Under the pieces are notes generated by a model. The model was not told the DNA's origin and did not search any database. It saw only the letters and a program-made list of their open reading frames with translations. Shown here piece after piece: positions 26,985-34,827 of a stretch of DNA of 61,220 nucleotides. Position 1 is the stretch's first letter, and every line of letters starts with the position of its first letter. A program made the translations under genes and the position numbers. This DNA comes from an uncultured Clostridia bacterium (GTDB taxonomy: Bacteria; Bacillota; Clostridia; Christensenellales; Borkfalkiaceae): positions 1-61,220 of the forward strand of contig CANQBG010000006.1 of NCBI GenBank assembly GCA_947588985.1. Reading direction: 5' to 3'.

Positions 26985-27650
26985 ATGAAGATTTTGATCG
27001 TAGACGACGAGGAGATGATCCGCAACGTCCTCCGCGAATATGTGGAGTTCGAGGGCGGGGAGGCCGACGAGGCGCAGGACGGTATGGAGGCCGTGAAGAA
27101 GTGCCGCGAGACGGAATACGACGTCGTGCTCATGGACATCATGATGCCCAAGCTCGACGGCTATTCTGCCGTCAAGGAGATCCGCAAGTTTTCCGCGGTG
27201 CCCGTCATCATGCTCTCCGCGCGCGGGGAGGAATACGATAAGCTCTTCGGCTTCGAGATCGGCTCGGACGACTATGTCACCAAGCCCTTCTCGCCCAAGG
27301 AAGTGATGGCGCGCATCCATGCCGTCACCCGCCGCGGCAAACAGCAGTCGGCGGGGAGCGAGATCTATGAGTTCGAGGGCCTCAGGATCGATATCACGGG
27401 GCGCAACGTCTATGTGGACGGCGAGAAGATCGAGCTCACGCCCAAGGAATACGAGCTTCTCTTTTACTTTGTCCAGAATGCCGGCGTCGCGCTCACCCGC
27501 GAACGCCTTTTGAGCAAGGTGTGGGGGTATGATTTTTACGGGGACGACCGCACGGTGGATACCCACGTCAAGATGCTCCGCGGGAACTTGAAGGAATATC
27601 GGAAGTTCATCGTCACCCTGCGCGGTCTCGGCTATAAATTTGAAGTTTGA
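26985..27650 (+). CDS. OmpR/PhoB-family response regulator
   Basis: The 221-residue cytosolic regulator has a receiver domain with Asp7-Asp8, phospho-acceptor Asp51 (VLMDIMMP) and Lys100 (YVTKPF), then a winged-helix DNA-binding domain from about 128 (ELTPKEYELLFYFV, WGYDFYGDDRTVDTHVKMLR). AAGGAG precedes the ATG. The cognate kinase follows 103 bases later. The target genes are unknown, but the exported protein at 29255 is the obvious local candidate for a signalling partner. Confidence 0.95.
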   Translation: MKILIVDDEEMIRNVLREYVEFEGGEADEAQDGMEAVKKCRETEYDVVLMDIMMPKLDGYSAVKEIRKFSAVPVIMLSARGEEYDKLFGFEIGSDDYVTKPFSPKEVMARIHAVTRRGKQQSAGSEIYEFEGLRIDITGRNVYVDGEKIELTPKEYELLFYFVQNAGVALTRERLLSKVWGYDFYGDDRTVDTHVKMLRGNLKEYRKFIVTLRGLGYKFEV

Positions 27651-27753
27651 CGCAAAACGGGCATACCATGTCCGAAAGATAGCGTTCGATTTTTAGAACC
27701 TCGCCATATTTTGCGGCGGGGGAGAGAGCCCGGATGCGGGCGGGAGAGAGAAT

Positions 27754-29214
27754 TTGAAGAATGCAGCAAAACCCAAAAAGACGGGGACGGGCAGGAGCCT
27801 GAACCTCCTTTTATGGTTTTCCTTTTCGGTGTTTGCGCTCGTCATCGTCGTCATCTTCATGACGGTGCAGAGCCTCTTGGTGGGCGCGCAATACCGCGAG
27901 CAGACGCTCGAACTCATGAAAACGGCGTGTAAAGAGATGCAGGCCGTTTTGGGGGACGCTGAGGAGGAAATTTCCCTCTCCGTATGGCGCCGCCTCCGCG
28001 ATATCTCCGAGGAGTACGACGTCAACGTCCATCTCCTCTATCCCGACGGGCGGAGCGTCTTTTCCGACGGCGTGGAGGAGGAGACCTACCCCGAGATCGC
28101 AGACAGCATCAAACAGCACCTGCACGCAGACGCCGCCGAAGTCGTCATCAGCGAGGGCCACATCCTCGCCTATGCCGTCCATATCACCTTGAGCGGCTCC
28201 TCCCAGCCCTGTTTTCTCTACTTTTCGAGCTCGCTCGCCCGCCTCGATTCTCTCGAGAGCAGTCTGCGTTGGCTCACGCTCGCCACGGCGCTCTTCTCCG
28301 TCGTGCTCGCCTTCGTCGCCAGCGGCTTCGTGGCCATGCTCATCACCAAGCCCGTCACTGAAGTCACCGAGCGCGCCAAGGAACTCGCGCGCGGCCGCTA
28401 CGATCCCGCCTTCCGCCGCGACTACTTCTGCCGCGAGATCTCCGAGCTCTCCGACGCGCTCGACTACGCCTGCCGGGAGATCTCCCGCGTGGATACCATG
28501 CAGAAGGAGCTCATCGCAAACGTCTCCCACGACTTCAAGACGCCGCTTACCATGATCAAGGCCTACGCCTCCATGATCCGCGAGATCTCGGGGGACAATA
28601 AGCAAAAACGGGATACCCATGTCCAAATCATCATTGATGAAACCGACCGTCTCACCGAACTCGTCAACGACGTTTTGGACCTCTCCAAACTGCGCGCGGG
28701 CGGGCTTTCGGAGCCTCCCGTCGCCTTCAATCTCTCCGAACTCGTCTATCAGATCGCGGGCCGCTTCACCTATCTCAAGGAGACCAAGGGCTACCGCATC
28801 GAGACGGAGATCGAGGACGAGCTCTATGCCTATGCCGTGCGCGGCCGGGTAGAGCAGGTCGTCTACAACCTCATCGGGAACGCCGTCAACTACACGGGCG
28901 AGGACAAAGTCGTCCGCATCCGGCTCTTTCGGACCGGCGAAGGACTGCGCTTCGAAGTGGAGGATACGGGCAAGGGCATCCCCGAGAGCGAGCTCGACAG
29001 TATCTGGGACCGCTACACCCGCGGCGCGGAGACGCACACGCGTCCGGTGCGCGGCACGGGGCTGGGGCTCTCCATCGTCAAGGGCATCCTGCTCGCGCAG
29101 GGCTGTCCCTTCGGCGTGCGCTCCGAATGCGGAAAGGGGAGCGTATTCTGGGCGGAATTTTCGCCGCCCCCGGAGGATGAGAAGGAACCGTCGCATGCAA
29201 TTTCCAAGGAATAA
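27754..29214 (+). CDS. Sensor histidine kinase
   Basis: The 486-residue kinase starts at TTG (27754), 8 bases after GGGAG. It has a first transmembrane segment (about 18-42), an extracytoplasmic sensor of about 120 residues, a second segment (about 170-195), a HAMP linker, HisKA with the phospho-His in ANVSHDFKTPLTM near residue 260, and HATPase_c with N box LIGNAVNY, G1 VEDTGKGIP and G2 GTGLGLSIVKG. It phosphorylates the upstream response regulator. The signal is unknown. The 103-base gap between the two holds one copy of the ATACCATGTC motif. Confidence 0.93.
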   Translation: MKNAAKPKKTGTGRSLNLLLWFSFSVFALVIVVIFMTVQSLLVGAQYREQTLELMKTACKEMQAVLGDAEEEISLSVWRRLRDISEEYDVNVHLLYPDGRSVFSDGVEEETYPEIADSIKQHLHADAAEVVISEGHILAYAVHITLSGSSQPCFLYFSSSLARLDSLESSLRWLTLATALFSVVLAFVASGFVAMLITKPVTEVTERAKELARGRYDPAFRRDYFCREISELSDALDYACREISRVDTMQKELIANVSHDFKTPLTMIKAYASMIREISGDNKQKRDTHVQIIIDETDRLTELVNDVLDLSKLRAGGLSEPPVAFNLSELVYQIAGRFTYLKETKGYRIETEIEDELYAYAVRGRVEQVVYNLIGNAVNYTGEDKVVRIRLFRTGEGLRFEVEDTGKGIPESELDSIWDRYTRGAETHTRPVRGTGLGLSIVKGILLAQGCPFGVRSECGKGSVFWAEFSPPPEDEKEPSHAISKE

Positions 29215-29254
29215 ATTCAAACAAAATGCCCCTCGGGGGCAAGGAGGCCGATCC

Positions 29255-30649
29255 ATGAAGCGATTGGGCGCGCTCTTTCTCGCGATCCCGCTTTCCGGCA
29301 TGGGGATCTTGGGCATGCCCCCGCTCTCCGCTGCGGCGGCAGAGCCGGAATGCTATGAGGGGACCTTCCTCTCGGGCGCGATCCCGTGCGGGGAGTCGCC
29401 GCTTATTCTCGAAAAACAGCAAGTCACCCTCTCCATCGGGGAGTTCCCCGAAGTGGGGGGAGGCGCGGTATATCCCAATGTGCCCGCCGCGATGCAGTGC
29501 GCATATACCTTTTCCAACCCTACGGAGGAGGCGGCGTCCGTCGAACTGCTTCTCCCGTGCGTGCCGGCGCCCCTCTATGCGGTGGCCGACTCCGCAAACG
29601 GCACGCAGGTCATCGGCGCAGACGCCGAGGATCGCACCGTCCGCTATAGCTACGCGGGCTATTTCAGCCGCTCTTACGATTTAAGCGCCGGGATCAAGCA
29701 GCTCTCTTCCCCCGCGGACGACGACTTCTATGCGCAGGAGGGGCTCACCGTCACCGAATATCGCTTCCGCGTCGATCTCTCCGCCCAATCGCTGCGGGAG
29801 GTCAACCGGAAATACGTCGCCTTCGTGCTCACCTTCGAATGCAATCCCATGCTCTCCCGCGTCATCTCGCGGAAGATGTACACCGAGATCGTCAACGGGA
29901 AATTGCAGGCGAGCTTCGATGTGGAGGCGGGCGAGAGCGAGATCCTCCTCACTGTGGTGGGGGAGGACATCGTCAACCTCCATTACGGGCTGTATGTAGA
30001 CCGGTATCTCACCAAGGAGCTCGAGATCGGGTCTTTGAGCTATCAGAAGGACGCCATGCCCTTTGCCGACTACGCCCTCCAATTCCGCCCCGAAGATTCG
30101 GAGATCTCCGCGCGCGATTGGCTCGCGGGCTTCATCTATATGTTGAATAAGAGCACGACGAACCGCTCCGTCATCTATGCGTTCCCCGAACTCATCCGCG
30201 AGGAGGCCTTTTTGAAGTGGTACGACTACCGCTTCACCGTCCCCCCGAAGAGCAAGGCGGTGCATACGGTGGAGAGCCTCGTCTATCCCACGGTGGAGGG
30301 GGAACGCTACGAATACGCCCTGCTGCTCAGGCCCCAGCTCGCGTGGAAGCAGGGGGGGATCGACATCGAGATCCGCACGCCCTATGTGCTCGCCTACAGT
30401 ACGTTGGACTTTGCCGAGACGTCCTCCGGCTACGCCCTCTCGCGCGACCGACTGCCGATGGACGACCTCATGTTCACCCTCGTGCGCTCAAACAGCGCCA
30501 TGGGGACGACGCAATCGGGAGCGACCTCCGCGCCCATCTCCCCGAGTATGCGCCTCGCGCTCATCCTGCTCGGCGTTCTCGGCGGTGCGGCGCTCCTCGG
30601 CGGCGGGATCGCGGCCGTCGTCCTCGCCGCAAAGAAAAAGAAGAGATAA
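29255..30649 (+). CDS. Exported membrane-anchored protein of unknown function
   Basis: The 464-residue protein has a signal peptide (cleavage likely after SAAAAE, about residue 30), a long extracytoplasmic beta-rich region and a C-terminal anchor (ALILLGVLGGAALLGGGIAAVVLAA) followed by a basic KKKKR tail, i.e. a type I membrane protein. It follows the kinase gene by 40 bases behind a strong AAGGAGG and ends at a terminator, so it is probably in the same operon and could modulate the sensor or be its target. No known domain was recognised. Confidence 0.78.
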   Translation: MKRLGALFLAIPLSGMGILGMPPLSAAAAEPECYEGTFLSGAIPCGESPLILEKQQVTLSIGEFPEVGGGAVYPNVPAAMQCAYTFSNPTEEAASVELLLPCVPAPLYAVADSANGTQVIGADAEDRTVRYSYAGYFSRSYDLSAGIKQLSSPADDDFYAQEGLTVTEYRFRVDLSAQSLREVNRKYVAFVLTFECNPMLSRVISRKMYTEIVNGKLQASFDVEAGESEILLTVVGEDIVNLHYGLYVDRYLTKELEIGSLSYQKDAMPFADYALQFRPEDSEISARDWLAGFIYMLNKSTTNRSVIYAFPELIREEAFLKWYDYRFTVPPKSKAVHTVESLVYPTVEGERYEYALLLRPQLAWKQGGIDIEIRTPYVLAYSTLDFAETSSGYALSRDRLPMDDLMFTLVRSNSAMGTTQSGATSAPISPSMRLALILLGVLGGAALLGGGIAAVVLAAKKKKR

Positions 30650-30652
30650 GGA

Positions 30653-30685
30653 AAGCGCCTTGCCAAGTGGACAAGGCGCCTTCTC
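30653..30685 (+). terminator. Terminator of the two-component operon
   Basis: AAGCGCCTTG pairs with CAAGGCGCCTT around a 9-base loop, followed by CTTCTCT rather than a pure T-run. Confidence 0.6.
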
Positions 30686-30825
30686 TAACTTTTGCAGCAT
30701 TTCCGCTCCCCAATGCGGGCATGCCGATTTCTCCGACGGAACATTCTCATTATACATCATCGCGGCGGCAATGTCAAGTCCGATCGCAAAAAAAATTTTC
30801 TTTTGGAGAAAATCTTTGATACCGC

Positions 30826-30854
30826 TTGCATTTCCCGCGGGAATGTGCTATACT
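30826..30854 (+). promoter_or_regulatory. Promoter of the TM1266/ABC importer operon
   Basis: TTGCAT (30826-30831), 17 bases, TATACT (30849-30854), preceded by TGTGC. Between here and 30650 nothing but AT-rich spacer is seen. Confidence 0.8.
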
Positions 30855-30963
30855 CAAACCACCTGAGTGGAAAGAAAGTCTGACTGCGAAGGGCAAAGGT
30901 ATCATCTGCAAAGCGGCGCGTCCGCATTTGCCTCCTTTTGCTCTGCGCAAAGGGAGGTTTTTT
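30855..30963 (+). promoter_or_regulatory. Structured leader with terminator that also hides the ribosome site; possible riboswitch
   Basis: The leader of about 100 bases contains CCAC/GTGG (30859-30870 hairpin), a GGCAAA ... TTTGCC pairing that encloses a GCGG/CCGC hairpin, and then an 11-bp terminator stem CCTCCTTTTGC / GCAAAGGGAGG (30931-30957) followed by six T, with the ATG directly after. The GGGAGG ribosome site is the 3' arm of that stem. I do not recognise it as a TPP, SAM, cobalamin, fluoride, guanidine-I or lysine aptamer; GGGCAAAG and TGCAAAGC recall parts of the c-di-GMP-I fold but the middle hairpin is absent. Confidence 0.6.
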
Positions 30964-31218
30964 ATGTCCGAACAAGCGGAGGAGACCCGGCTCGCCGTGC
31001 TCTCCATCCTCGTGGAGGCGCGGGAGAGCGCTTCGGCCGTCAACGCCTATCTTTCGGAATACGGCGCATACATTGTGGGAAGAATGGGCATTCCTTATCG
31101 TGAGAAGGGAGTCTCCGTCATCTCCGTCGTGCTCGACGCCCCCCTCGGCGCCATCAACGCGCTTTCGGGCAAGCTTGGGAAGCTTCCCGGCGTCTCCGCC
31201 AAGTCCCTGTTCCGCTGA
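30964..31218 (+). CDS. TM1266-family ACT-like protein
   Basis: An 84-residue protein (ETRLAVLSILVEARESASAVNAYLSEYGAYIVGRMGIPYREKG, read in pieces: ILVEAR, LSEYGAYIVGRMGIPY, VSVISVVLDA) matching the TM1266 family, small ACT/NikR-C-like proteins annotated as putative regulators of the iron-only hydrogenase system. Its biochemical role is unproven. Being first in an ABC importer operon, it may sense the imported ligand. Its start sits right after the T-run of the attenuator. Confidence 0.85.
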   Translation: MSEQAEETRLAVLSILVEARESASAVNAYLSEYGAYIVGRMGIPYREKGVSVISVVLDAPLGAINALSGKLGKLPGVSAKSLFR

Positions 31219-31273
31219 TGGGGCCGCGCGGCCGATTTTTCCGCCAAAAAATTTTTTCAGGAGCTACGATATT

Positions 31274-32347
31274 ATGAAACACATTCTCAAAGTGACTCTT
31301 GCCGCCGTACTCTGCGGCGCTGCCATCCTCGGCGCCTCCGCCTGCGCCTACGATGCCGACCTGTCCCCGTCGCCCGCGCCCGGCGCGCGCTGCTTCGATA
31401 TCGCGGGCAGCCTTCAAGCGCTTTACGGCACGAACGGCTATCCGCAGGCCGTGCTCGTCGCCAAGAATTCCGTCATCGAAGGAGACCCTGCCGCCGTCGC
31501 CGCCATGATCTCCTATATGGAAGGGGCGGATGAGTATCTCGCCTCCGCCGATCCCGCGGCCGTCGTCTCGGGGCTTACGGGCTGCTACGCCGAGGGTCTC
31601 ACTCCGTCGCTCAACGCCAAGAACCTCACGAAAGAGGTCATCAAGAACTGCTCGGTGAAGTTCACCCCCGCCAAGGAGGCCAAGGAGACGGTGGACGCCT
31701 TCCTCGCAAAGCTCATCGCCGTCGATGAGACCTTCACCTCCGCCGCCGACGCGTCCTTCTACTACGAGGGCGGCGCCCAAGCGGGGACGATCGCGGGCAA
31801 ATATGCGGTGTACGCGCCCGACGGCGCGCCCGCCCTCGCCCTCGCCTATGCCGTCTCCGAGACGGAAGGGGAGGCCTTCACCTATCACGTCGTCGCGGCA
31901 AACACCATCGCCGCGCAGGTGACGGGGGAGACGCCCAAGGCCGACTTCTGCGTGCTTCCCGTCAACGCCGCCGCGAAGCTCCTCGGCAAGGGGACGAGCT
32001 ATAAGATGCTCGGCGTCGTCACCAACGGCAATATGTACTTCATCCGCTCGCACAACGACCTCGGAAACGTCGAAAAGGGGAGCCTTGCCAAGCTCAAGGG
32101 GCTGACGATCGGCGTCGTCCAGCTCAACAACGTCCCCGGCCTCACGCTGCAGGCCGTCTTGAAGGAGGCGGGCGTGGACTATCAGATCATCGACAGCAAC
32201 GCTCTTCCCGCCGAGGATAAGGTCAACCTCATCGCCTTTGCCGACGCCTCCACCGTGGGCCCCGCCGCAGGGTGCGATTACTACCTCTGCCCCGAACCCG
32301 CCGCAACGGCCAAGGTGACGGCGTTCCAAGCCCAACAATCCAAGTGA
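31274..32347 (+). CDS. ABC importer substrate-binding lipoprotein with swapped halves
   Basis: The 357-residue lipoprotein (ASAC lipobox, Cys24) belongs to the type 2 NMT1/SsuA-like binding proteins commonly found after TM1266-type genes. In those proteins the mature N-terminus begins with a YxPDGAPALALA motif, followed by DLKGKTVGV-like and PEPAA motifs in the middle, then GxLQALYGxxGYPQAVLVAK and a C-terminal FYY. Here GSLQALYGTNGYPQAVLVAK comes first (45-64) and SFYY at 161-164, then YAPDGAPALALA (180-191), LAKLKGLTIGV (271-281) and PEPAA (340-344) at the end. This order implies a circular permutation. All motifs look intact. The ligand is unknown. Confidence 0.85.
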   Translation: MKHILKVTLAAVLCGAAILGASACAYDADLSPSPAPGARCFDIAGSLQALYGTNGYPQAVLVAKNSVIEGDPAAVAAMISYMEGADEYLASADPAAVVSGLTGCYAEGLTPSLNAKNLTKEVIKNCSVKFTPAKEAKETVDAFLAKLIAVDETFTSAADASFYYEGGAQAGTIAGKYAVYAPDGAPALALAYAVSETEGEAFTYHVVAANTIAAQVTGETPKADFCVLPVNAAAKLLGKGTSYKMLGVVTNGNMYFIRSHNDLGNVEKGSLAKLKGLTIGVVQLNNVPGLTLQAVLKEAGVDYQIIDSNALPAEDKVNLIAFADASTVGPAAGCDYYLCPEPAATAKVTAFQAQQSK

Positions 32348-33087
32348 AGAAGAACCTCCTCTTTTCCGTGCTCGCCATCGCCGCGATGTGGCTTCTATGG
32401 CTCGTCGCCTATGCGATCGTGGGCAACGACTACCTCCTTCCCTCCTTCTGGGAGATGTGCAGGGAGCTCGGGCGGCAGCTTTCGGATGCCGCCTTTTGGC
32501 GCGCCTTCGGGGGAACGCTTCTCCGCACGCTCACGGCCTTCGCGCTCGCCTTCGTCTTGGCTATTTTCTTGGCTTCGTGCGCCTCTCTTTCAGACATGGT
32601 ACGGGCCTTTCTCGCCCCGATCGTCTCCGTCCTCCGCACTGTACCCACGATGGCGATCATTCTCATCCTGCTTTTGTGGACGTCTCACGCCGCCGCGCCC
32701 GTGCTCGTCTCCCTCCTCGTGCTCCTGCCCGCGCAGTATGCCGCGATGCTCGCGAGCCTCGATGAGGTCAAGGGAAATTACGGCCTTCTGTGCCGCGCCT
32801 TCAAGGTGAACGCCGCGCGGAAGATCTTCAAGCTGTATCTCCCCCTTGCCGCGCCCTCCGTCCTCGCGCAGGTGGGGCCCATCCTCTCGATGGGGCTCAA
32901 GATCACCGTCTCGGGCGAGGTGCTCGCGCAGACCTTCCAAAGCCTCGGCGGCGCCATGCAGGATGCCCAGCTCAGCCTCGAGATCCCCACGCTCTTCGCG
33001 CTCACCGTCCTCGTCGTGTTGCTCGGATTCCTACTCGAGGGGCTGTGCCTTCTCGTCTCCAAACTTCTCGTGAGGTGGCGGACATGA
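32344..33087 (+). CDS. ABC importer permease (SsuC/ThiX type)
   Basis: The 247-residue membrane protein starts at GTG overlapping the binding-protein stop (GTGA). It has about six hydrophobic segments and the EAA-type coupling segment, here CRAFKVNAARKIFKLYLPLAAPSVLAQ in the region of residue 155-180, with the family-typical GLKITVSGEVLAQ after it. It resembles permeases of sulfonate/taurine/thiamine-precursor importers. It is sandwiched between and coupled to the binding protein and ATPase genes. Confidence 0.92.
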   Translation: MKKNLLFSVLAIAAMWLLWLVAYAIVGNDYLLPSFWEMCRELGRQLSDAAFWRAFGGTLLRTLTAFALAFVLAIFLASCASLSDMVRAFLAPIVSVLRTVPTMAIILILLLWTSHAAAPVLVSLLVLLPAQYAAMLASLDEVKGNYGLLCRAFKVNAARKIFKLYLPLAAPSVLAQVGPILSMGLKITVSGEVLAQTFQSLGGAMQDAQLSLEIPTLFALTVLVVLLGFLLEGLCLLVSKLLVRWRT

Positions 33088-33752
33088 CGCTCGACCACGT
33101 CACAAAAAAATACGGCGATCGCGCCGTCCTCAACGACGTCTCCCTCACCCTCGCGGAGGGGAAGATCACGGCCGTGCTCGGGGAGAGCGGGGCGGGCAAG
33201 ACGACCCTCCTCAATATCCTCGCGGGCCTGACGACGTGCGAGGGCACCGTGAAGGGGAGGGGAGCGGTCTCCTACCTCTTTCAAAACGACTGCCTCCTGC
33301 CGCACCTTTCGGCGGAGAGCAACCTGAAATTCGTCCTCCCCAAAAAAACATGGGGGGAGATCGGGGAGATGCTCGTCCGCGTCGGCCTCAAGGGCAAGGA
33401 AAAGCGGCTCCCCGGCGCACTCTCTGGGGGGGAACGCCGGCGCGTCGCCATCGCCCGTGCCTTCCTCTACCCGCACGACTTCTTGCTCCTCGATGAACCC
33501 TTCTCCTCCCTCGACCTCGCCTTAAAATCCAAGCTCATCGAGCTCGTGGCGCACCTGCATGCGGAGCGGGGCGGGACGGTCGTCTTTGTCACGCACGACG
33601 TCCACGAGGCCGCCATGCTCTCTCATCGCGCCCTCGTCTTAAAGGGCGGGAAGCTCGTCTGTGACCTTGCAAACGACGGCGCGCTCCCCCGCGACTTCCT
33701 CTCCCATCCTCCCCTCGAGGACGAGCTGATCCGCGTCCTCATGGGCCCATGA
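33084..33752 (+). CDS. ABC importer ATP-binding protein (SsuB/ThiY type)
   Basis: The 222-residue ATPase has Walker A GESGAGKTT (about 33-41), Q-loop YLFQNDCLLPH, signature ALSGGERRR, Walker B FLLLDEPFSSLD and H-loop VFVTHDVHEA. It overlaps the permease by ATGA and ends at the terminator at 33773. It energises the same importer. It is slightly short (usual 240-260) because the C-terminus lacks extra segments. Confidence 0.94.
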   Translation: MTLDHVTKKYGDRAVLNDVSLTLAEGKITAVLGESGAGKTTLLNILAGLTTCEGTVKGRGAVSYLFQNDCLLPHLSAESNLKFVLPKKTWGEIGEMLVRVGLKGKEKRLPGALSGGERRRVAIARAFLYPHDFLLLDEPFSSLDLALKSKLIELVAHLHAERGGTVVFVTHDVHEAAMLSHRALVLKGGKLVCDLANDGALPRDFLSHPPLEDELIRVLMGP

Positions 33753-33772
33753 ACGGTATTTTTATGAAAAAG

Positions 33773-33801
33773 AAAAAACTCCCGACAAGGGAGTTTTTTT
33801 G
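33773..33801. terminator. Bidirectional terminator after the ABC importer operon
   Basis: AAAAAACTCCC / GGGAGTTTTTTT with a 5-base loop; symmetric A and T tracts allow use from both sides. Confidence 0.85.
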
Positions 33802-33892
33802 GAGCTGATGCCCCGCCCGCAGTTCGATTACAATCTAAGGGCGGCACAAGCCGTAGGCGAAGTAGCGGACGTAGAACGCGAAGAAGCGAAAG

Positions 33893-33919
33893 AAAAAACT
33901 CCCAACAAGGGAGTTTTTT
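33893..33919 (-). terminator. Terminator of tRNA-Thr
   Basis: Same hairpin as at 33773 (CTCCC / GGGAG with A6/T7 flanks), immediately after the tRNA CCA on the minus strand. Confidence 0.85.
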
Positions 33920-33995
<76 letters not shown>

Positions 33996-34005
33996 ACACC
34001 CTTAT

Positions 34006-34034
34006 AGTATAGTAGAATTCGCGGCGTTCGTCAA
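34006..34034 (-). promoter_or_regulatory. Promoter of tRNA-Thr
   Basis: Minus strand TTGACG (34034-34029), 17 bases, TATACT (34011-34006), 10 bases upstream of the mature tRNA. Confidence 0.8.
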
Positions 34035-34077
34035 GCAATAATGCAGCGATTTCGAAAAGAAAAGTAAAAGAATTTTT

Positions 34078-34827
34078 TTATACCGTCAGATCGGAGAGGA
34101 AATCGTCCATCTTATAGAGCCCGGGCGCGCGGCCGATCAGCCAATGCGCGGCGCGGAGCGCACCGGTGGCAAACACGCGGCGGCTGCGTGCGGAGTGGGC
34201 GAGGGTGACGACTTCATCCTCCCCCGCAAACATCACTTCGTGCTCTCCGATGAGGTTTCCTCCCCGCACGGAATGAATGCCGATCTCGCGCGGGTCACGC
34301 GGTCCGACCATACCATGTCTTGAATACACCCTCTCCTTTTCCTGCGCGGAGGCCTGTTCGATGCTGCTCGCGAGCATGAGCGCCGTCCCGGAAGGGGCGT
34401 CCTTTTTTTGGTTATGATGCCGCTCGATGATCTCGGCGTCGAAGCCCTCGAGAATGCGGGCCGCCTCGCGCACGAGCCGTTCGAGCAGGTTGATGCCGAT
34501 GGAGTAGTTCCCCGAATGAAAGATGGGGATGCGCGCGGAAAATTCCCGGATGCACGCGAGCGCTTCCTCGGAAAAGCCCGTCGTGCCGAGAAGGACGGGG
34601 AGGCCGCGGTCTGCGGCGAAGCGAAGCCGATCCGCGATCCCGTCCGGAGAGGAGAAATCGATGAGAACGTCGGCCTCGGGCGCCTCGGAGCAGTCCGCCG
34701 CGATGGGGTAGGGGGCGGGTTTTTGCACGAGATCGACGCCAAAGACGATCGTATCTCCCCGTTCCGCCGCGACCGCTCCGATCATGCCGCCCATGCGCCC
34801 GCACGCCCCACAGAGGATGATCTTCAT
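34078..34827 (-). CDS. dapB: 4-hydroxy-tetrahydrodipicolinate reductase
   Basis: The 249-residue enzyme reduces hydroxytetrahydrodipicolinate with NAD(P)H in the lysine/diaminopimelate pathway, which also supplies dipicolinate. It has the Rossmann motif CGACGRMGGMI, GTTGF, the catalytic EIIERHHNQKKDAPSGTAL segment (His pair and Lys) and HSVRGGN. The start at 34827 gives MKIILCG and overlaps the dapA stop by ATGA. It is last in the asd-dapA-dapB operon. Confidence 0.96.
   Translation of the reverse strand: MKIILCGACGRMGGMIGAVAAERGDTIVFGVDLVQKPAPYPIAADCSEAPEADVLIDFSSPDGIADRLRFAADRGLPVLLGTTGFSEEALACIREFSARIPIFHSGNYSIGINLLERLVREAARILEGFDAEIIERHHNQKKDAPSGTALMLASSIEQASAQEKERVYSRHGMVGPRDPREIGIHSVRGGNLIGEHEVMFAGEDEVVTLAHSARSRRVFATGALRAAHWLIGRAPGLYKMDDFLSDLTV

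Noticed and set aside
30871-30925. c-di-GMP-I riboswitch
   Set aside because: GGGCAAAG and TGCAAAGC resemble its core but the GAAA-capped middle hairpin and flanking helices are lacking.
30855-30963. TPP riboswitch before the importer
   Set aside because: The conserved CTGAGA and ACCTGATCTGG-type elements are not present, despite the thiamine-importer-like genes.
33811-33890. A second, complete tRNA in the 80 bases between the tRNA-Thr repeats
   Set aside because: Only a few T-loop-like bases (GTTCGATT) are present on the wrong strand; no cloverleaf forms.
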